A DNA stretch of 64,000 nucleotides from Schaalia sp. 19OD2882 (GCF_018986735.1 NZ_CP065521.1:682001-746000); one strand, 5' to 3'; shown: positions 16,627 through 26,151, counted from the first letter of the stretch. The notes: generated from the sequence alone by a model not told the origin. Translations and numbers: made by a program.

Positions 16627-17330
16627 ACAGCCCCAAGACCCCGCTGGTGAGCGTCAGCCACCTGACGAAGAAGTACAGGAACACCACGGCCCTGGACGAC
16701 CTCAGCCTGGACCTTGCCGCCGGCAGCATCGTCGGACTGCTCGGAGCCAATGGATGCGGCAAGACCACCCTGCTCAAGATCCTCGCCGGAGTCCTGTCCG
16801 ACTGGAGCGGAAGCGTGATCCTCGACGGCCACGCGCCGGGAGCGCACACCAAGGCCGTCACCGCCTTCCTGCCGGGCAACGACTTCCTCGACCCGGCGTT
16901 GACCCCGGCGCGTGCCATCGACCTCTACACCCACTTCTTCGACGACTTCGACGCCGCCAAAGCGCGCGAGACCATCGACTTCTTCGCCCTGCCGATGACG
17001 CGGAGCCTGAAGGAAATGTCCAAGGGCATGGGGGAGAAACTCCAGATCGCCCTCGTCATGGCCCGAAAGGCCAAGGTCTACCTGCTGGACGAGCCCATCT
17101 CCGGTGTGGACCCGGCCGCGCGCGAAGTCATCATGAACGGCATCCTGCGAGACTTCAGCGAAGACGCCCTCATGATCGTGTCCACGCACCTCATCGCCGA
17201 CATCGAACCCGTCATCGACCATGCCGTCATACTCAAGGACGGACGCCTGCTCATGGCCGGCAACGCCGATGACCTGCGCGAGGAGCACAGCTGCTCCCTC
17301 GACCGCCTGTTCCGGAAGGAGTACCGCTGA
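16623..17330 (+). CDS. ABC transporter ATP-binding protein
   Basis: 235 residues. Walker A is GANGCGKTT (about residue 39-47). The signature region is weak but readable as LKEMSKGMGEKLQIALVMARKAKVYLLDEP, where LSGGQ is replaced by MSKGMG. The His switch is in IVSTHLIAD. The degenerate signature is typical of YtrB/YxlF-like ATPases that accompany YtrA regulators. It is coupled to the regulator by ATGA and to the permease by a one-base overlap. The substrate is unknown; such modules often answer cell-envelope stress or peptide antibiotics. Confidence 0.9.
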   Translation: MNSPKTPLVSVSHLTKKYRNTTALDDLSLDLAAGSIVGLLGANGCGKTTLLKILAGVLSDWSGSVILDGHAPGAHTKAVTAFLPGNDFLDPALTPARAIDLYTHFFDDFDAAKARETIDFFALPMTRSLKEMSKGMGEKLQIALVMARKAKVYLLDEPISGVDPAAREVIMNGILRDFSEDALMIVSTHLIADIEPVIDHAVILKDGRLLMAGNADDLREEHSCSLDRLFRKEYR

Positions 17331-18142
17331 TGTTCACCCGGCTCTTCACCCATGAGCTCCGCGTCAACGCCAAGCAGAACCTCACTGCCATCGGGCTGTC
17401 AGTGCTGGTGGCGGCGCTTGCCCTGGCGATCGTCATGCTGCGTTGGCCGTTGATTTCAACGATGTCCGCCACTGTCGTCACGTTGGCAGCATTCGCATGT
17501 CCCGCGGCAGTCCTGGTCATCTCCCTGCAGAACTTCTGGCGGACGATGTACGGCGACCGGGGCTACTTCACGATGGCCCTGCCCACACGAGGACGAAACG
17601 TCTTCCTGGCCAAGACGATTCACGGGTACTTGGCGTTCATGGTCGCGGTGACGGTCGCGCTCGTCCTGCAGCTGGCCCTGTGGTGGGCGCAGGCGTACCT
17701 GAACGGCGTGGACGTAGGCGCACGCATGGACCAATTCGCGACGATCCTGTCGAACATCGACCCGGTCGTGCTCGCAATCGCAGTCGCATCCGTACCGATC
17801 ATGGGCTTCACCTACCTCTTCCCCCTGGCGGCCATCATGTCCATCGGCGCCGGTCCGCGCTGGAATCACCTGGGGTTCGGGGCCCCTGTCGTCGGCTACA
17901 TGATCTACTACGTCACGGGTCAGGTCTTCGGCGTCCTCGGATTCTTGCTGCCGGGTGGAGTCGACATCACGACCGGACGATTCACATGGGAATGGTCCGT
18001 GCCATCGCTGATCGACGCCATCGTCACAGGCGGCCAGCCGAAGATCATCGGATTCGGGGCCATCGTCCTGCAATTGCTGCTCAGTGCGGTCCTCACGTGC
18101 TGGGGTGTCCGTGCAGTCGAGAAGCACACCGCCTTGCGCTGA
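17330..18142 (+). CDS. ABC-2-like membrane permease
   Basis: 270 residues with six hydrophobic helices (roughly 15-37, 46-67, 101-121, 143-168, 181-205 and 233-256). A large polar loop sits between helices 2 and 3. No enzymatic motif is seen. It is the last gene of the GntR-ATPase-permease operon and starts within the ATPase stop codon (TGATG). It probably forms a homodimeric membrane channel for the preceding ATPase. Confidence 0.85.
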   Translation: MFTRLFTHELRVNAKQNLTAIGLSVLVAALALAIVMLRWPLISTMSATVVTLAAFACPAAVLVISLQNFWRTMYGDRGYFTMALPTRGRNVFLAKTIHGYLAFMVAVTVALVLQLALWWAQAYLNGVDVGARMDQFATILSNIDPVVLAIAVASVPIMGFTYLFPLAAIMSIGAGPRWNHLGFGAPVVGYMIYYVTGQVFGVLGFLLPGGVDITTGRFTWEWSVPSLIDAIVTGGQPKIIGFGAIVLQLLLSAVLTCWGVRAVEKHTALR

Positions 18143-18170
18143 GCAAGCGCACGCCCGAGGCAGCAGGACA

Positions 18171-18200
18171 GCGGGCAGGTGGCACCGACCACCTGCCCGC
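18171..18200. terminator. Bidirectional terminator hairpin
   Basis: A perfect 12-base stem (GCGGGCAGGTGG at 18171-18182, CCACCTGCCCGC at 18189-18200) with loop CACCGA separates the convergent permease and RraB-like genes. Confidence 0.8.
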
Positions 18201-18205
18201 ACTGG

Positions 18206-18679
18206 TCATTTGCCACTGGGCTCCACGGCACACTCCCACCCGTCGTATTCGCCGCCGAGGCGCTCCGTCAGTTCTTCGAAGAAGACACGTGCCTTGGGCA
18301 CGGTCGAGTGATTGACAGGAGTGTCCAAACGGGCCACCGACACGGACCACGCCCCATCATCGGTCTGCCACACGTCATTGACGCAGGTCCAGCCGGCGGC
18401 CTCGCACTCGGCCAAGGCAGCGCGGGCAGAGGTCTCGTCCGGGAAGTAGGAATAGTGGATCCAGTCGCGGGCAAGGCTCAGGTCGGCTCCGGCCTGGGAT
18501 TCGAGGATCTCGAGCAGTCTGTCGTCCATCGGGTGCCCGGCGCTGCGGTGGTCGCCGGATCCGTGGCCGCGCCCCTTGCCGGGTTCCTGGAGTCCGCCGC
18601 CCCTGTAGGCATTGCTCGTCTTTGCTGTCGTGCCCGTGGAAGGCTTTGGGGTACGTCTGAAAAAGTTGAAGAATCCCAT
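18206..18679 (-). CDS. RraB-family protein (regulator of RNase E inhibitor type)
   Basis: 157 residues. It starts MGFFNFFRRTPK and has a Gly/Ser-rich linker (about 13-50). The RraB domain follows, with ARDWIHYSYFPDETSARAAL, GAWSVSVAR and the conserved C-terminal GGEYDGWE. In E. coli RraB binds the RNase E scaffold and alters its activity; whether the actinobacterial protein does so is not shown. ATG at 18679 is chosen over longer frames because the domain begins there and GAGG lies just upstream. It is followed by a bidirectional terminator. Confidence 0.8.
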   Translation of the reverse strand: MGFFNFFRRTPKPSTGTTAKTSNAYRGGGLQEPGKGRGHGSGDHRSAGHPMDDRLLEILESQAGADLSLARDWIHYSYFPDETSARAALAECEAAGWTCVNDVWQTDDGAWSVSVARLDTPVNHSTVPKARVFFEELTERLGGEYDGWECAVEPSGK

Positions 18680-18884
18680 GGCCTCTAGGAACGCACAGGA
18701 ATGGGCGCAAAGCAAGACCCGGCCGGGTGGTTCCACGACGGTTCCATGCAATGGCGAGCATTGATGCTCGCCACCACCGCCCTTGTCGCTTCAGCTGCAG
18801 CCGCCGACTTTTGGCGCAGGACCCGACCTTCCTCGTGTCGACACTCGACCGGCCTCGGTCAGACTCCTCCGAGATGGCGCGACT

Positions 18885-18925
18885 GACGAATCTCACCGTT
18901 TGACGGACGAATCTCGCGGGAAGGG
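18885..18925 (-). repeat. Second copy of the intergenic repeat found at 4003
   Basis: The minus strand of 18900-18925 matches 4003-4028 at 25 of 26 bases. A partial direct copy (GAGATTCGTCAGTC, minus strand 18894-18881) follows 21 bases on. It lies immediately downstream of the RhlE-like helicase stop. Confidence 0.6.
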
Positions 18926-18931
18926 CGTGGG

Positions 18932-20647
18932 TCAGTCGGTTGAGGGGGACTGACCCTTGCGGCGGCGCACGCGCTTGCGAGGAGCCCTCCCAGCGGCGTC
19001 ACCTTGGCGAGGCTCGGGAGAGTGCTCACCCCGGCCTCGTCCCCTGGCGCCACGGTCCGAACGACCCTGCTGGCCCCCATGCGCCCTGCGGTCCCCGTCC
19101 TTGGAAGGGCGGTTGCGCTCCGGGGAGTGCACGCGCCCACGGCCCCCGCGGCCCGCACCCGCGCGGCCACCGCGGCCGCCACCGTGGCGCCCGCCCGTCT
19201 CACCCAGGTCCTCCAGGACCTCGGCCGACAGGCCGGCACGCGTGCGCTTGGAGCGCGGCAGACGTCCAGTCGCCGACGGGTCGATGTCGAGGTCGGTGAA
19301 AAGGTGCTCGGAGGTGTGGTAGGTCTCCAAGGGCTCGGGCACCCCCAGGCCAAGGGCCTTGGAAATCAGCGACCATCGCGGGATGTCGTCCCAGTCGACG
19401 AAGCTGATGGCAGTGCCGGAGTTGCCCGCGCGGCCCGTGCGGCCGATGCGGTGGATGTAGATCTTCTCGTCCTCGGGGCACTGGTAGTTGATGACATGTG
19501 TGACGTCGTCGACATCGATGCCGCGGGCCGCCACGTCGGTGGCCACCAGCACATCCACCTTGCCGTTGCGGAAGGCGCGCATCGCCTGCTCGCGTGCGCC
19601 CTGCCCCAGGTCACCGTGCAAGGAACCCACGGCGAAACCGCGTTCGGTGAGGTCTTCGCCCAAGCGGGCGGCGGTGCGCTTGGTCCGGCAGAAGATCACG
19701 GTGCGTCCACGGTGCTCGGCCTGCAGGATGCGCGAAACCACCTCGACCTTGTTCATCGCGTGCACGCGGTAGATGACCTGCTTGACGGTGTTGACGGTCG
19801 CCCCCTGGTCCTCGGGGTCCTGGGCGCGGATGTGGGTGGGCTGGACCATGAACTTGCGGGCCAAGGCAATCACCGGGCCGGGCATGGTGGCCGAGAAGAG
19901 CATCGTGTGCCGGTTGGAAGGTACACGCGACAGGATCGTCTCCACATCCGGCAGGAAGCCCAGGTCCAGCATTTCGTCGGCCTCGTCCAGGACCACGGTC
20001 TCGACCCCCGACAGGTGCAGGACACCCTTGCGCAGAAGGTCGATGAGACGCCCGGGGGTGCCCACGACCATGTCGGCGCCCCGCTCCAGGGCCTCGATCT
20101 GCGGTTCGAAGGCGACACCGCCGTAGATCTCGACAATGCGGGTCGACAGGTACTTCGCGGCCACACGCAGGTCCTCGGCGACCTGCTTGGTGAGCTCGCG
20201 GGTGGGCAGGATCACCAGGGCCTGGGGTTTGCCGGGGTTGAGCAGGTCCTCGTAGCCCTGCTCGTCGGGGGCGATGACGTCCTCGAGCACGGGGATCCCG
20301 AAACCCAGGGTCTTGCCGGTGCCGGTCTTCGCCTGGCCGATGATGTCGTGGCGGTCCAGGGCGGGCGGCAGGGTGAGTGCCTGAATGGGGAAGGGGTGGG
20401 TGATGCCCTTGTCCGCCAGGGCGTCGACGATGGGGTCGGTGACCCCGAAGTCCGCGAAGGACATGGACTCCAGGTCGGCGGTCGCCGTACCGTCGTCCAT
20501 GACGTCGGGAGCGGCCTCGGGTTCGGGAGGCGGGGCGACGATGCTGCCCAGCCGCACGACTCCGGCGGAGTATTCGACGCCGTCGGGATTCAGGGCGGGG
20601 GAGGTGTTCTCGGGCGCGTCGGCGCCCTGTGTGACAGTGGTGCTCAC
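18932..20647 (-). CDS. DEAD-box RNA helicase, RhlE-like
   Basis: 571 residues. It unwinds RNA with ATP. Q motif (FADFGVTDPIVDALADKGI, PIQ), Walker A (AKTGTGKT), PTRELTKQ, TPGRLIDLL, the DEAD box (VLDEADEMLDLGF), SAT and HRIGRTGRAG all occur in order. An acidic N-terminal extension of about 65 residues precedes the core. A 90-residue Arg/Gly-rich tail (about 480-571) should bind RNA. GTG at 20647 has AAGG six bases upstream. In mycobacteria the rhlE-like gene lies close to the ferritin-like and DUF3107 genes; here a 6-kb sugar-acid cluster separates them. Confidence 0.93.
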   Translation of the reverse strand: MSTTVTQGADAPENTSPALNPDGVEYSAGVVRLGSIVAPPPEPEAAPDVMDDGTATADLESMSFADFGVTDPIVDALADKGITHPFPIQALTLPPALDRHDIIGQAKTGTGKTLGFGIPVLEDVIAPDEQGYEDLLNPGKPQALVILPTRELTKQVAEDLRVAAKYLSTRIVEIYGGVAFEPQIEALERGADMVVGTPGRLIDLLRKGVLHLSGVETVVLDEADEMLDLGFLPDVETILSRVPSNRHTMLFSATMPGPVIALARKFMVQPTHIRAQDPEDQGATVNTVKQVIYRVHAMNKVEVVSRILQAEHRGRTVIFCRTKRTAARLGEDLTERGFAVGSLHGDLGQGAREQAMRAFRNGKVDVLVATDVAARGIDVDDVTHVINYQCPEDEKIYIHRIGRTGRAGNSGTAISFVDWDDIPRWSLISKALGLGVPEPLETYHTSEHLFTDLDIDPSATGRLPRSKRTRAGLSAEVLEDLGETGGRHGGGRGGRAGAGRGGRGRVHSPERNRPSKDGDRRAHGGQQGRSDRGARGRGRGEHSPEPRQGDAAGRAPRKRVRRRKGQSPSTD

Positions 20648-20874
20648 GGTCGGCCTTGTCTCCGGGCACGGCCCGGGTCGTCCCCGGGACGCGTCCGGGG
20701 TGGTGGGGCAGCCGATCGCGCAGTGTCAGGCGCCGCAGCGCGAAGGAAGGTGTCGAAGCGACCGGTCAGCCATGGTCCCTGCCATTGTACGAGGGCGGGG
20801 CGCCCACGTCGGTGAGGAGAGCGCCACACCCACCACGGCCGACCGGCGCCGACGGGCCGGTGGTGCGGAGGCGG

Positions 20875-22704
20875 TCAGAAGGCTCCGACCTGTCCTCCGA
20901 CCATCATCCAGGTGAACAGGGCGGCGCCGAGGGCGGATGCGACCCAGATCGAGCGCGTGCGCACCTGGACCCAGATGTTGAGTGCGACCAGGACCGTGAA
21001 CTGCGGGATGATGACGGAGAGCATCATCATCCACCTTCCCCCGAAGGTGGGCAGTCCGATGACGTCCATGCCCGGGCCGATGCCCGCGTATCCGGGGACG
21101 AAATGGAAGAGCCACAGGAGGGCCAGGCCGAGGATCGCCGTCGGCCAGACGAATGCGAAACGTGTGGCCCACAGGCACAGATCACTTTGGCCCTCCTTCG
21201 CCTCGATCCGGTTCATGGTGTTCAGGGACAACCCGTTCACCACGAAGAAGAACGCCCAGATGATGAGGAAGTAGGGCGCGAGGACGAGAGCCCTTTCGGG
21301 CGTCAGCGGCTTGAGCATCGGCCAGAGGACGCGGAACTCAGGGCCACGGAAGAAGGATGTCAGCGCCACCACCACAGCCAGCCAGGCGACCAGGGTGGCC
21401 GCCAGACCCAATGCTGTGAGGATCCGGCGCAAGGGCTGCTCAGCGGGAAGGACGCCCAGGTCCGACCACGACGAAGCGCGTCCGGCACCGAAGCGCTTCC
21501 ACAGGACGAACACCACCACGTTCAGCAGGGTCGTCACCACCAACCATGTCGCGATGCCGTTTCCCATCTGCAGGGGCAGGAAGGGGATGGCTGCCGAGAT
21601 CGGGTCCTGGCCGCCGCCCTTTTGCGTGCACAGTGGGTAAAGAAGGATCGTTGTGACGACTCCGATGGTGCCCGAGATGATGAGATCGCGTCGGCTGGTC
21701 GGCCTCGAGGGGCCTTCGGAGCCCTTGAGCCCCTGGAACAGCGGCAGACGCAGCAGGAGGGCGAGGAGCGGGACGAGGGAGGCGACGAGGGCGAAGAACG
21801 CGATGGCCCCGCCGATCTCCTTCCACTGGAAGACATGCGAGTCGCTGGGGATCCAGTGGGCGTCCTGCGTGCCGTTTCGCAGGGCCGAGTTGAACCAGTC
21901 GACGACGGCGGTGTTGGACGCACCGGAAGTCATGACTCCAAGGTGGGTGCCGGCCACGAGTTCGGCGCGACGGGCGCTGCCGTCCGCGAAGTCCCCGTAG
22001 GTGTGGTTCCATTCGAGGGTGTCGCCCTTTGCCAGGCCGAAGGCCGCCAGACGAGCCGGATGGGTGGTGAGGGAGGAGACGGGAAAGGTCTTCTCCCTGT
22101 AGGGGCTGATCTCCTCGTTGTCCCCTTGCACGAGCAGGTAGTTGCGCACATCGAGGATGTCCGGGTCGCCTCCTTCACCCGACAGTGCCACGACCGCCCT
22201 GACGTCGGGGTCGGCCTTGGCCAGTTTGACGGCGTAGATCGAGCCGGTCGAGTGCCCGTAGGTTCCGAGGTTCTTCGCATCCACGAAGGGAAGGGACTTC
22301 AGATACGCCAGGCCGTGGGCGGCACCGGACATGATTTTCGGGTCCACCCCGTGCTGCGTGGAGAAACCGTGTCCGAACTGGTCGATCGACAGGACCACGA
22401 ATCCGCGGCGCGCCAATTCGATCGTGCCGAAGGTGGTGGTCGCTTCCTTGTCCGACTGGTACCCGTGCAGGGCCAGGAGTCCGGGGGCGGGGGAATCCTC
22501 GCTCACCCACATCGGTCGGTAGATCTTCGCAGTCATGGGTGCGTTCGACGGGGTCATGAAGGTCACCGTCTGGACGTCGATGCGTCCGAATCCGGTGTCG
22601 GCGGATTTCGCGAGGACGGCTCCGCCCAAGGACAGGGCGAGCAGCAGGAGCAGTGCCGTCCACAGGCGTGCCGGGGACACTGTGCCAGAGGGAGGGGTTT
22701 TCAT
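20875..22704 (-). CDS. Alpha/beta hydrolase fused to a polytopic membrane domain
   Basis: 609 residues. A signal-anchor helix (about 13-32) leads into an alpha/beta hydrolase domain (about 40-300). Its nucleophile elbow is GHSTGS, with an oxyanion-region LLALHGYQ and a candidate catalytic His in HLGVM or SDSHVFQW. Eight hydrophobic helices follow (about 310-600). The hydrolase domain is predicted outside or facing the membrane. The substrate is unknown; a lipid, ester or lactone are all conceivable. It starts 16 bases after the SMP-30 gene with GAGGAA upstream, so it belongs to the sugar-acid operon. Confidence 0.75.
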   Translation of the reverse strand: MKTPPSGTVSPARLWTALLLLLALSLGGAVLAKSADTGFGRIDVQTVTFMTPSNAPMTAKIYRPMWVSEDSPAPGLLALHGYQSDKEATTTFGTIELARRGFVVLSIDQFGHGFSTQHGVDPKIMSGAAHGLAYLKSLPFVDAKNLGTYGHSTGSIYAVKLAKADPDVRAVVALSGEGGDPDILDVRNYLLVQGDNEEISPYREKTFPVSSLTTHPARLAAFGLAKGDTLEWNHTYGDFADGSARRAELVAGTHLGVMTSGASNTAVVDWFNSALRNGTQDAHWIPSDSHVFQWKEIGGAIAFFALVASLVPLLALLLRLPLFQGLKGSEGPSRPTSRRDLIISGTIGVVTTILLYPLCTQKGGGQDPISAAIPFLPLQMGNGIATWLVVTTLLNVVVFVLWKRFGAGRASSWSDLGVLPAEQPLRRILTALGLAATLVAWLAVVVALTSFFRGPEFRVLWPMLKPLTPERALVLAPYFLIIWAFFFVVNGLSLNTMNRIEAKEGQSDLCLWATRFAFVWPTAILGLALLWLFHFVPGYAGIGPGMDVIGLPTFGGRWMMMLSVIIPQFTVLVALNIWVQVRTRSIWVASALGAALFTWMMVGGQVGAF

Positions 22705-22720
22705 GGCGGGTTCCTCGTTC

Positions 22721-23614
22721 TCATGCCCTGCCGGACAGGTGCCGGCAGTCGCGGGTCAGGGTGGGGATCGTGTAGATCGAGGTGGATGCGGCGACGAAAA
22801 GATCGCTCCCGTCCTCGCCTCCGAAACACAGGTTCCCGACCTTCTCGGGCACCGGGATCCTGCCGATCTCCTGCCCGTCGGGGGAGTAGACCACGACACC
22901 GCTCAGACACGAGGACCAGACGTTGCCGTGTTCGTCGACCTTGATCCCGTCGGGTACGCCGGGGCGGACCTCGACGAAGTCCTGCCCCGCCTTCACACGC
23001 CAGTCGTCGACGAGGTAGCGGCGGATGTGGTGGCGTTCCATCGCACCCTCGCGGTTGAGGGCGGCCGAGTCGGCGACGTAGAGGATGGTCTCGTCGGGGG
23101 AGAAGGCCAGCCCATTGGGTTCGACGAGGTCGGTCAGGGCGACCGTGAGGCGTCCCTGCGGGGTGAGGCGGAAGACCCAGTGGTCGCAGTACTCGCGTCT
23201 GCCCGGATGCCCCTCCTCGGGGTAGATGATCCCGTAGGCCGGGTCGGTGAACCAGATAGAACCGTCGGAGGACACGACGACGTCATTGGGGGCGTTGAAT
23301 CGGGCTTGGTGCCAGCGGTCGACGATGACGCTGACGTGCCCGTCCCGGTCGCGCTCCAGGCGGCGTCCCCCGTGGGAACACTGGATGACCGACCCGTCCA
23401 GGTCGATCGTGCGTCCGTTCACGTGGTCGGGGGCGTCATCGTGAACCGTTGCCTGTCCGCTGAGCGGATCCAGGTCCCAGACGCGATTGCCGATGACGTC
23501 GGAGAAACGCAGACGTCCGGCAGTTGGCAACCAGCAGGGGCCTTCGAGCCACCTGCCACCCGTGAAGAGGCGTTTCAACGCTGAAACGTCGGAGATGAGT
23601 TCGGACAGATTCAT
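22721..23614 (-). CDS. SMP-30/gluconolactonase family lactonase
   Basis: 297 residues. A six-bladed propeller family that hydrolyses sugar lactones with a divalent metal. Visible hallmarks are the N-terminal LEGPCWLPTAGRLRFSDV (metal-binding Glu), NAPNDVVVSSDGSIWFTDPAYG (Asn and Asp ligands), VEPNGLAFSPDETILYVADS and PDGIKVDEHGNVW. ATG at 23614 is set by AAAGGAGA six bases upstream. It lies between the dehydrogenase and the membrane hydrolase, fitting opening of a lactone before or during sugar-acid catabolism. The actual sugar is not known. Confidence 0.9.
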   Translation of the reverse strand: MNLSELISDVSALKRLFTGGRWLEGPCWLPTAGRLRFSDVIGNRVWDLDPLSGQATVHDDAPDHVNGRTIDLDGSVIQCSHGGRRLERDRDGHVSVIVDRWHQARFNAPNDVVVSSDGSIWFTDPAYGIIYPEEGHPGRREYCDHWVFRLTPQGRLTVALTDLVEPNGLAFSPDETILYVADSAALNREGAMERHHIRRYLVDDWRVKAGQDFVEVRPGVPDGIKVDEHGNVWSSCLSGVVVYSPDGQEIGRIPVPEKVGNLCFGGEDGSDLFVAASTSIYTIPTLTRDCRHLSGRA

Positions 23615-23663
23615 GGGTGTCTCCTTTGGGACCGCCACCCCTTCGTGGCGGGTCGAGGTCGTG

Positions 23664-24548
23664 TCAGCGGCAGGAAACCACGTTGATGATCGTCGAGTCG
23701 TCGTCAGCGGCGCGCCCTTGGGCCACACCCATGACGTAGAGCTGCTCGGCGGCTGCGGCCACCGGGACGGACAGGCCGACGCTCTTGGCCGTGGCCGTGA
23801 CGATGCCCATGTCCTTGACGAAGATGTCCATGCGTGAGGCGGTCTCGGGCGTGCCGCCCTCGTAGGCTTCGATTGCGCGCGGTCCCCGGTTGCCCAGCAT
23901 GAAGGACTGGGCGGCCCCGGCCATGAGCGCCTCCAGGGCCTTGTGCTGGTCCAGGCCGAGCAGGCCGGCAAGGGCCAGCGCCTCTCCTGCGGCGGCGATG
24001 TGGACCCCGCACAGCAGTTGGTTGACGGTCTTCATCGCCTGTCCTTTTCCGGGCTCATGGCCGACGAGCACCAGGGTTCCGGCCATCTCCTCCAGAACGG
24101 GAAGGGCGCGTTGCCAGTCCTCGGGCGTGGCGCCGCAGGTGACCAGCAGGTCGCCTTCGCCGGCGCGGACGGGGCCGCCGGACACGGGGGCGTCGACCAG
24201 TCCGATGCCCCTGTCGCGCAGGCGAGCAGCCACTGCTGCCACAGTGGTGATGCCGACGGTGGAGGTGAGGATGACGACCGCACCGGGCTCGAGGATCTCG
24301 ACGATGCCGTCGGGACCGTGGAGGAGGTCTTCGAGCTGATCTCCGTTGCGGACGGCGGCCAAGGCGATCGTTGCGCCGCGGGCTGCCTCTTGGGCGGAGG
24401 CGACGGCGGTGACTCCTTGGTCGGCTGCCAGAGCGCGGCGTTCCTCGAAGGGGTCGGCGCCGATCACGTCGAAGCTTCGGGACAGCCAAGATGCCATCGG
24501 CAGTCCCATGGCTCCCAAGCCGAGGACGGCAACTCTGGTGGTCATCAT
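23664..24548 (-). CDS. Beta-hydroxyacid dehydrogenase, L-threonate dehydrogenase-like
   Basis: 294 residues (293 if the second ATG at 24545 is used, which has better spacing from AAGGAG). The N-terminal Rossmann motif is VAVLGLGAMGLPMASWL. Substrate-binding DAPVSGGPVRAGEGDL and the catalytic-lysine region GKGQAMKTVNQLLCG follow, ending with a helical C-domain. The architecture fits NAD(P)-dependent 3-hydroxyisobutyrate/tetronate dehydrogenases. Adjacency to a four-carbon acid sugar kinase points to L-threonate or D-erythronate as substrate, giving the 2-oxo acid. That assignment is by context. Confidence 0.85.
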   Translation of the reverse strand: MMTTRVAVLGLGAMGLPMASWLSRSFDVIGADPFEERRALAADQGVTAVASAQEAARGATIALAAVRNGDQLEDLLHGPDGIVEILEPGAVVILTSTVGITTVAAVAARLRDRGIGLVDAPVSGGPVRAGEGDLLVTCGATPEDWQRALPVLEEMAGTLVLVGHEPGKGQAMKTVNQLLCGVHIAAAGEALALAGLLGLDQHKALEALMAGAAQSFMLGNRGPRAIEAYEGGTPETASRMDIFVKDMGIVTATAKSVGLSVPVAAAAEQLYVMGVAQGRAADDDSTIINVVSCR

Positions 24549-24588
24549 TTCTCCTTTTCCGGGCGTCGTTGCCCTGTGTCGAGGCGTT

Positions 24589-26028
24589 TCAGAGGGACAG
24601 GGTGCGTACGACGGAGGTCAATGAGGTCTCGTCGCCGACATTGCCGGGGAAGACGACGTAGGGGATTCCTTCGGCGGGCCCGTCCTGTGCGGCCCACATG
24701 GAGGTGATTCCCGGCAACATGGGGCCCACGACCAGTGCATGGCGGATCCCAAGGCCCTTGGAGGCCACGTCGGAGGAGGTGATGCCTCCCTTGGCGACGA
24801 CGAATCGCGGAGTCGAGCGGGCAAGAACCCCTTGGACGGTCTGGACGACGGCTTCCGAGACCGAGCGGGCAATGGCCAGGGACTCCTGGGGGTCGTGGGT
24901 GCTGACGAGGTTCCTGGAAGTCCGCACCACGACATTGCCGTCCATCAGGGCTCCGACGGCTTGGTCGATCACGGCCCGGACGTGGGAGTCCCGGGTGGTC
25001 GGGTCGAGGAGCCGGGGGACCTCGACCTCGATCTCCAGGGGGTGTTCGGCCTTGCGCAGGTGGTCGAGTTGGCGGGTGGTCAGGGCCACGTGGGAGCCGA
25101 TGACGACCAGGCCACCGGAGGTCGAGGGAGCGTTCGTCCGGGTGGCGGCGATGCGCTCAGGGGTGACCGGTGCGGGGATGTCCTGTCCCAGGCGTGCCCG
25201 CATGAAGGGGGGTCCCACCCGGTAGATGAAGGTGGAGCCGGCCGCTTCGGCCCGTGCCAGGGCCAGGGCGATCTCGCGCAGATCCTCCTCGACGACGGCG
25301 TCGGCGATGATCGCTGCACCGTCGTGGGCGCTGCGCAGCAGGTCGACGACGCCGTCCCTGTCACTGCGGAGCATGTCGATGTCGATGCGTGTGACCTCGC
25401 AGGCCTTCCTCCGGCCTTGGGTCTTCTCCTCGATCCACTGGGCGAGGTCGGAGGAGTGGTAGCCGAAGGTGGCGTCCCGCGCGAATTCCGTCTGACCGAC
25501 AGGCAGGTAGCCCTCGGCGGCCGAGCCGGCGTGGTGGATGCCGTGGACGGTGACACGCCCTGCATCACCGAAGGCGGGGACGATGAGGATGCCGTCGACT
25601 CGGGCGCCATCATGGGCATGGAGTGTGGCCATGATCGTGTCGGGTTCGACAGGGAAGTGGCCGCGCAGTGTCGAGTCGGAGCGGGAGACGAAGGAGATCG
25701 TGCGACCTGCCTCGAGGGCGGCGGCGAGGGCGGCTTGGACCGCTTCCTCGTTGACCTGCCGGGCGTCCTGGGGGGACAAGGACCGGGAGTTGAGCATGAC
25801 GTAGACGGCGGGGGCGCCCGTTCCCATTGCCCAGGTGAAGTCGTCGCGCCTCCATGAGGTGATGACGGGTAGGTCGGCGACGGATTGGGTGCCGGTCGGG
25901 TCGTCGTCCAGGACGACGTAGAAGGTGTTGGACGGGTCGGCCGCCCGGGCGGCCCGTACCTGCGCCGCGCTGGTGGTGGGGGCCGGGGGGAGTGGTGACA
26001 GAAGGTCTGCGCTGCTGACCGATGGCAT
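24589..26028 (-). CDS. Four-carbon acid sugar kinase (OtnK/DtnK, DUF1537 family)
   Basis: 479 residues. The N-terminal domain has VVLDDDPTGTQSVADLPV and SRSDSTLRGHFPVE, the sugar-acid binding residues. The C-terminal nucleotide-binding domain has VVAKGGITSSDVASKGLGI and VFPGNVGDETSLTSVV. Characterised members phosphorylate 2-oxo-tetronate, D-threonate or D-erythronate at C4. ATG at 26028 has AAGGAG five bases upstream; the longer frame to 26145 is not supported. The partner genes for later steps (isomerase, aldolase/decarboxylase or PdxA-like dehydrogenase) and a transporter are not in the window. Confidence 0.9.
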   Translation of the reverse strand: MPSVSSADLLSPLPPAPTTSAAQVRAARAADPSNTFYVVLDDDPTGTQSVADLPVITSWRRDDFTWAMGTGAPAVYVMLNSRSLSPQDARQVNEEAVQAALAAALEAGRTISFVSRSDSTLRGHFPVEPDTIMATLHAHDGARVDGILIVPAFGDAGRVTVHGIHHAGSAAEGYLPVGQTEFARDATFGYHSSDLAQWIEEKTQGRRKACEVTRIDIDMLRSDRDGVVDLLRSAHDGAAIIADAVVEEDLREIALALARAEAAGSTFIYRVGPPFMRARLGQDIPAPVTPERIAATRTNAPSTSGGLVVIGSHVALTTRQLDHLRKAEHPLEIEVEVPRLLDPTTRDSHVRAVIDQAVGALMDGNVVVRTSRNLVSTHDPQESLAIARSVSEAVVQTVQGVLARSTPRFVVAKGGITSSDVASKGLGIRHALVVGPMLPGITSMWAAQDGPAEGIPYVVFPGNVGDETSLTSVVRTLSL

Positions 26029-26073
26029 GTGGTGCTCCTTGCGTGGAGGCCCAGGTCCGCGCACCCCTCTGTG

Positions 26074-26087
26074 CTCAGACCTCTGAG
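26074..26087. promoter_or_regulatory. Short inverted repeat before the sugar-acid operon
   Basis: CTCAG-ACCT-CTGAG lies in the 123-base gap between the FadR-type regulator and the kinase gene, 46 bases before the kinase start. It could be the regulator's operator, but the arms are short. Confidence 0.3.
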
Positions 26088-26151
26088 GACTGATTGTCAG
26101 CGTAGCGCCTCTCGTGCTTCCTCGACAAGCGAATCGAGAAACCACCCGGCC

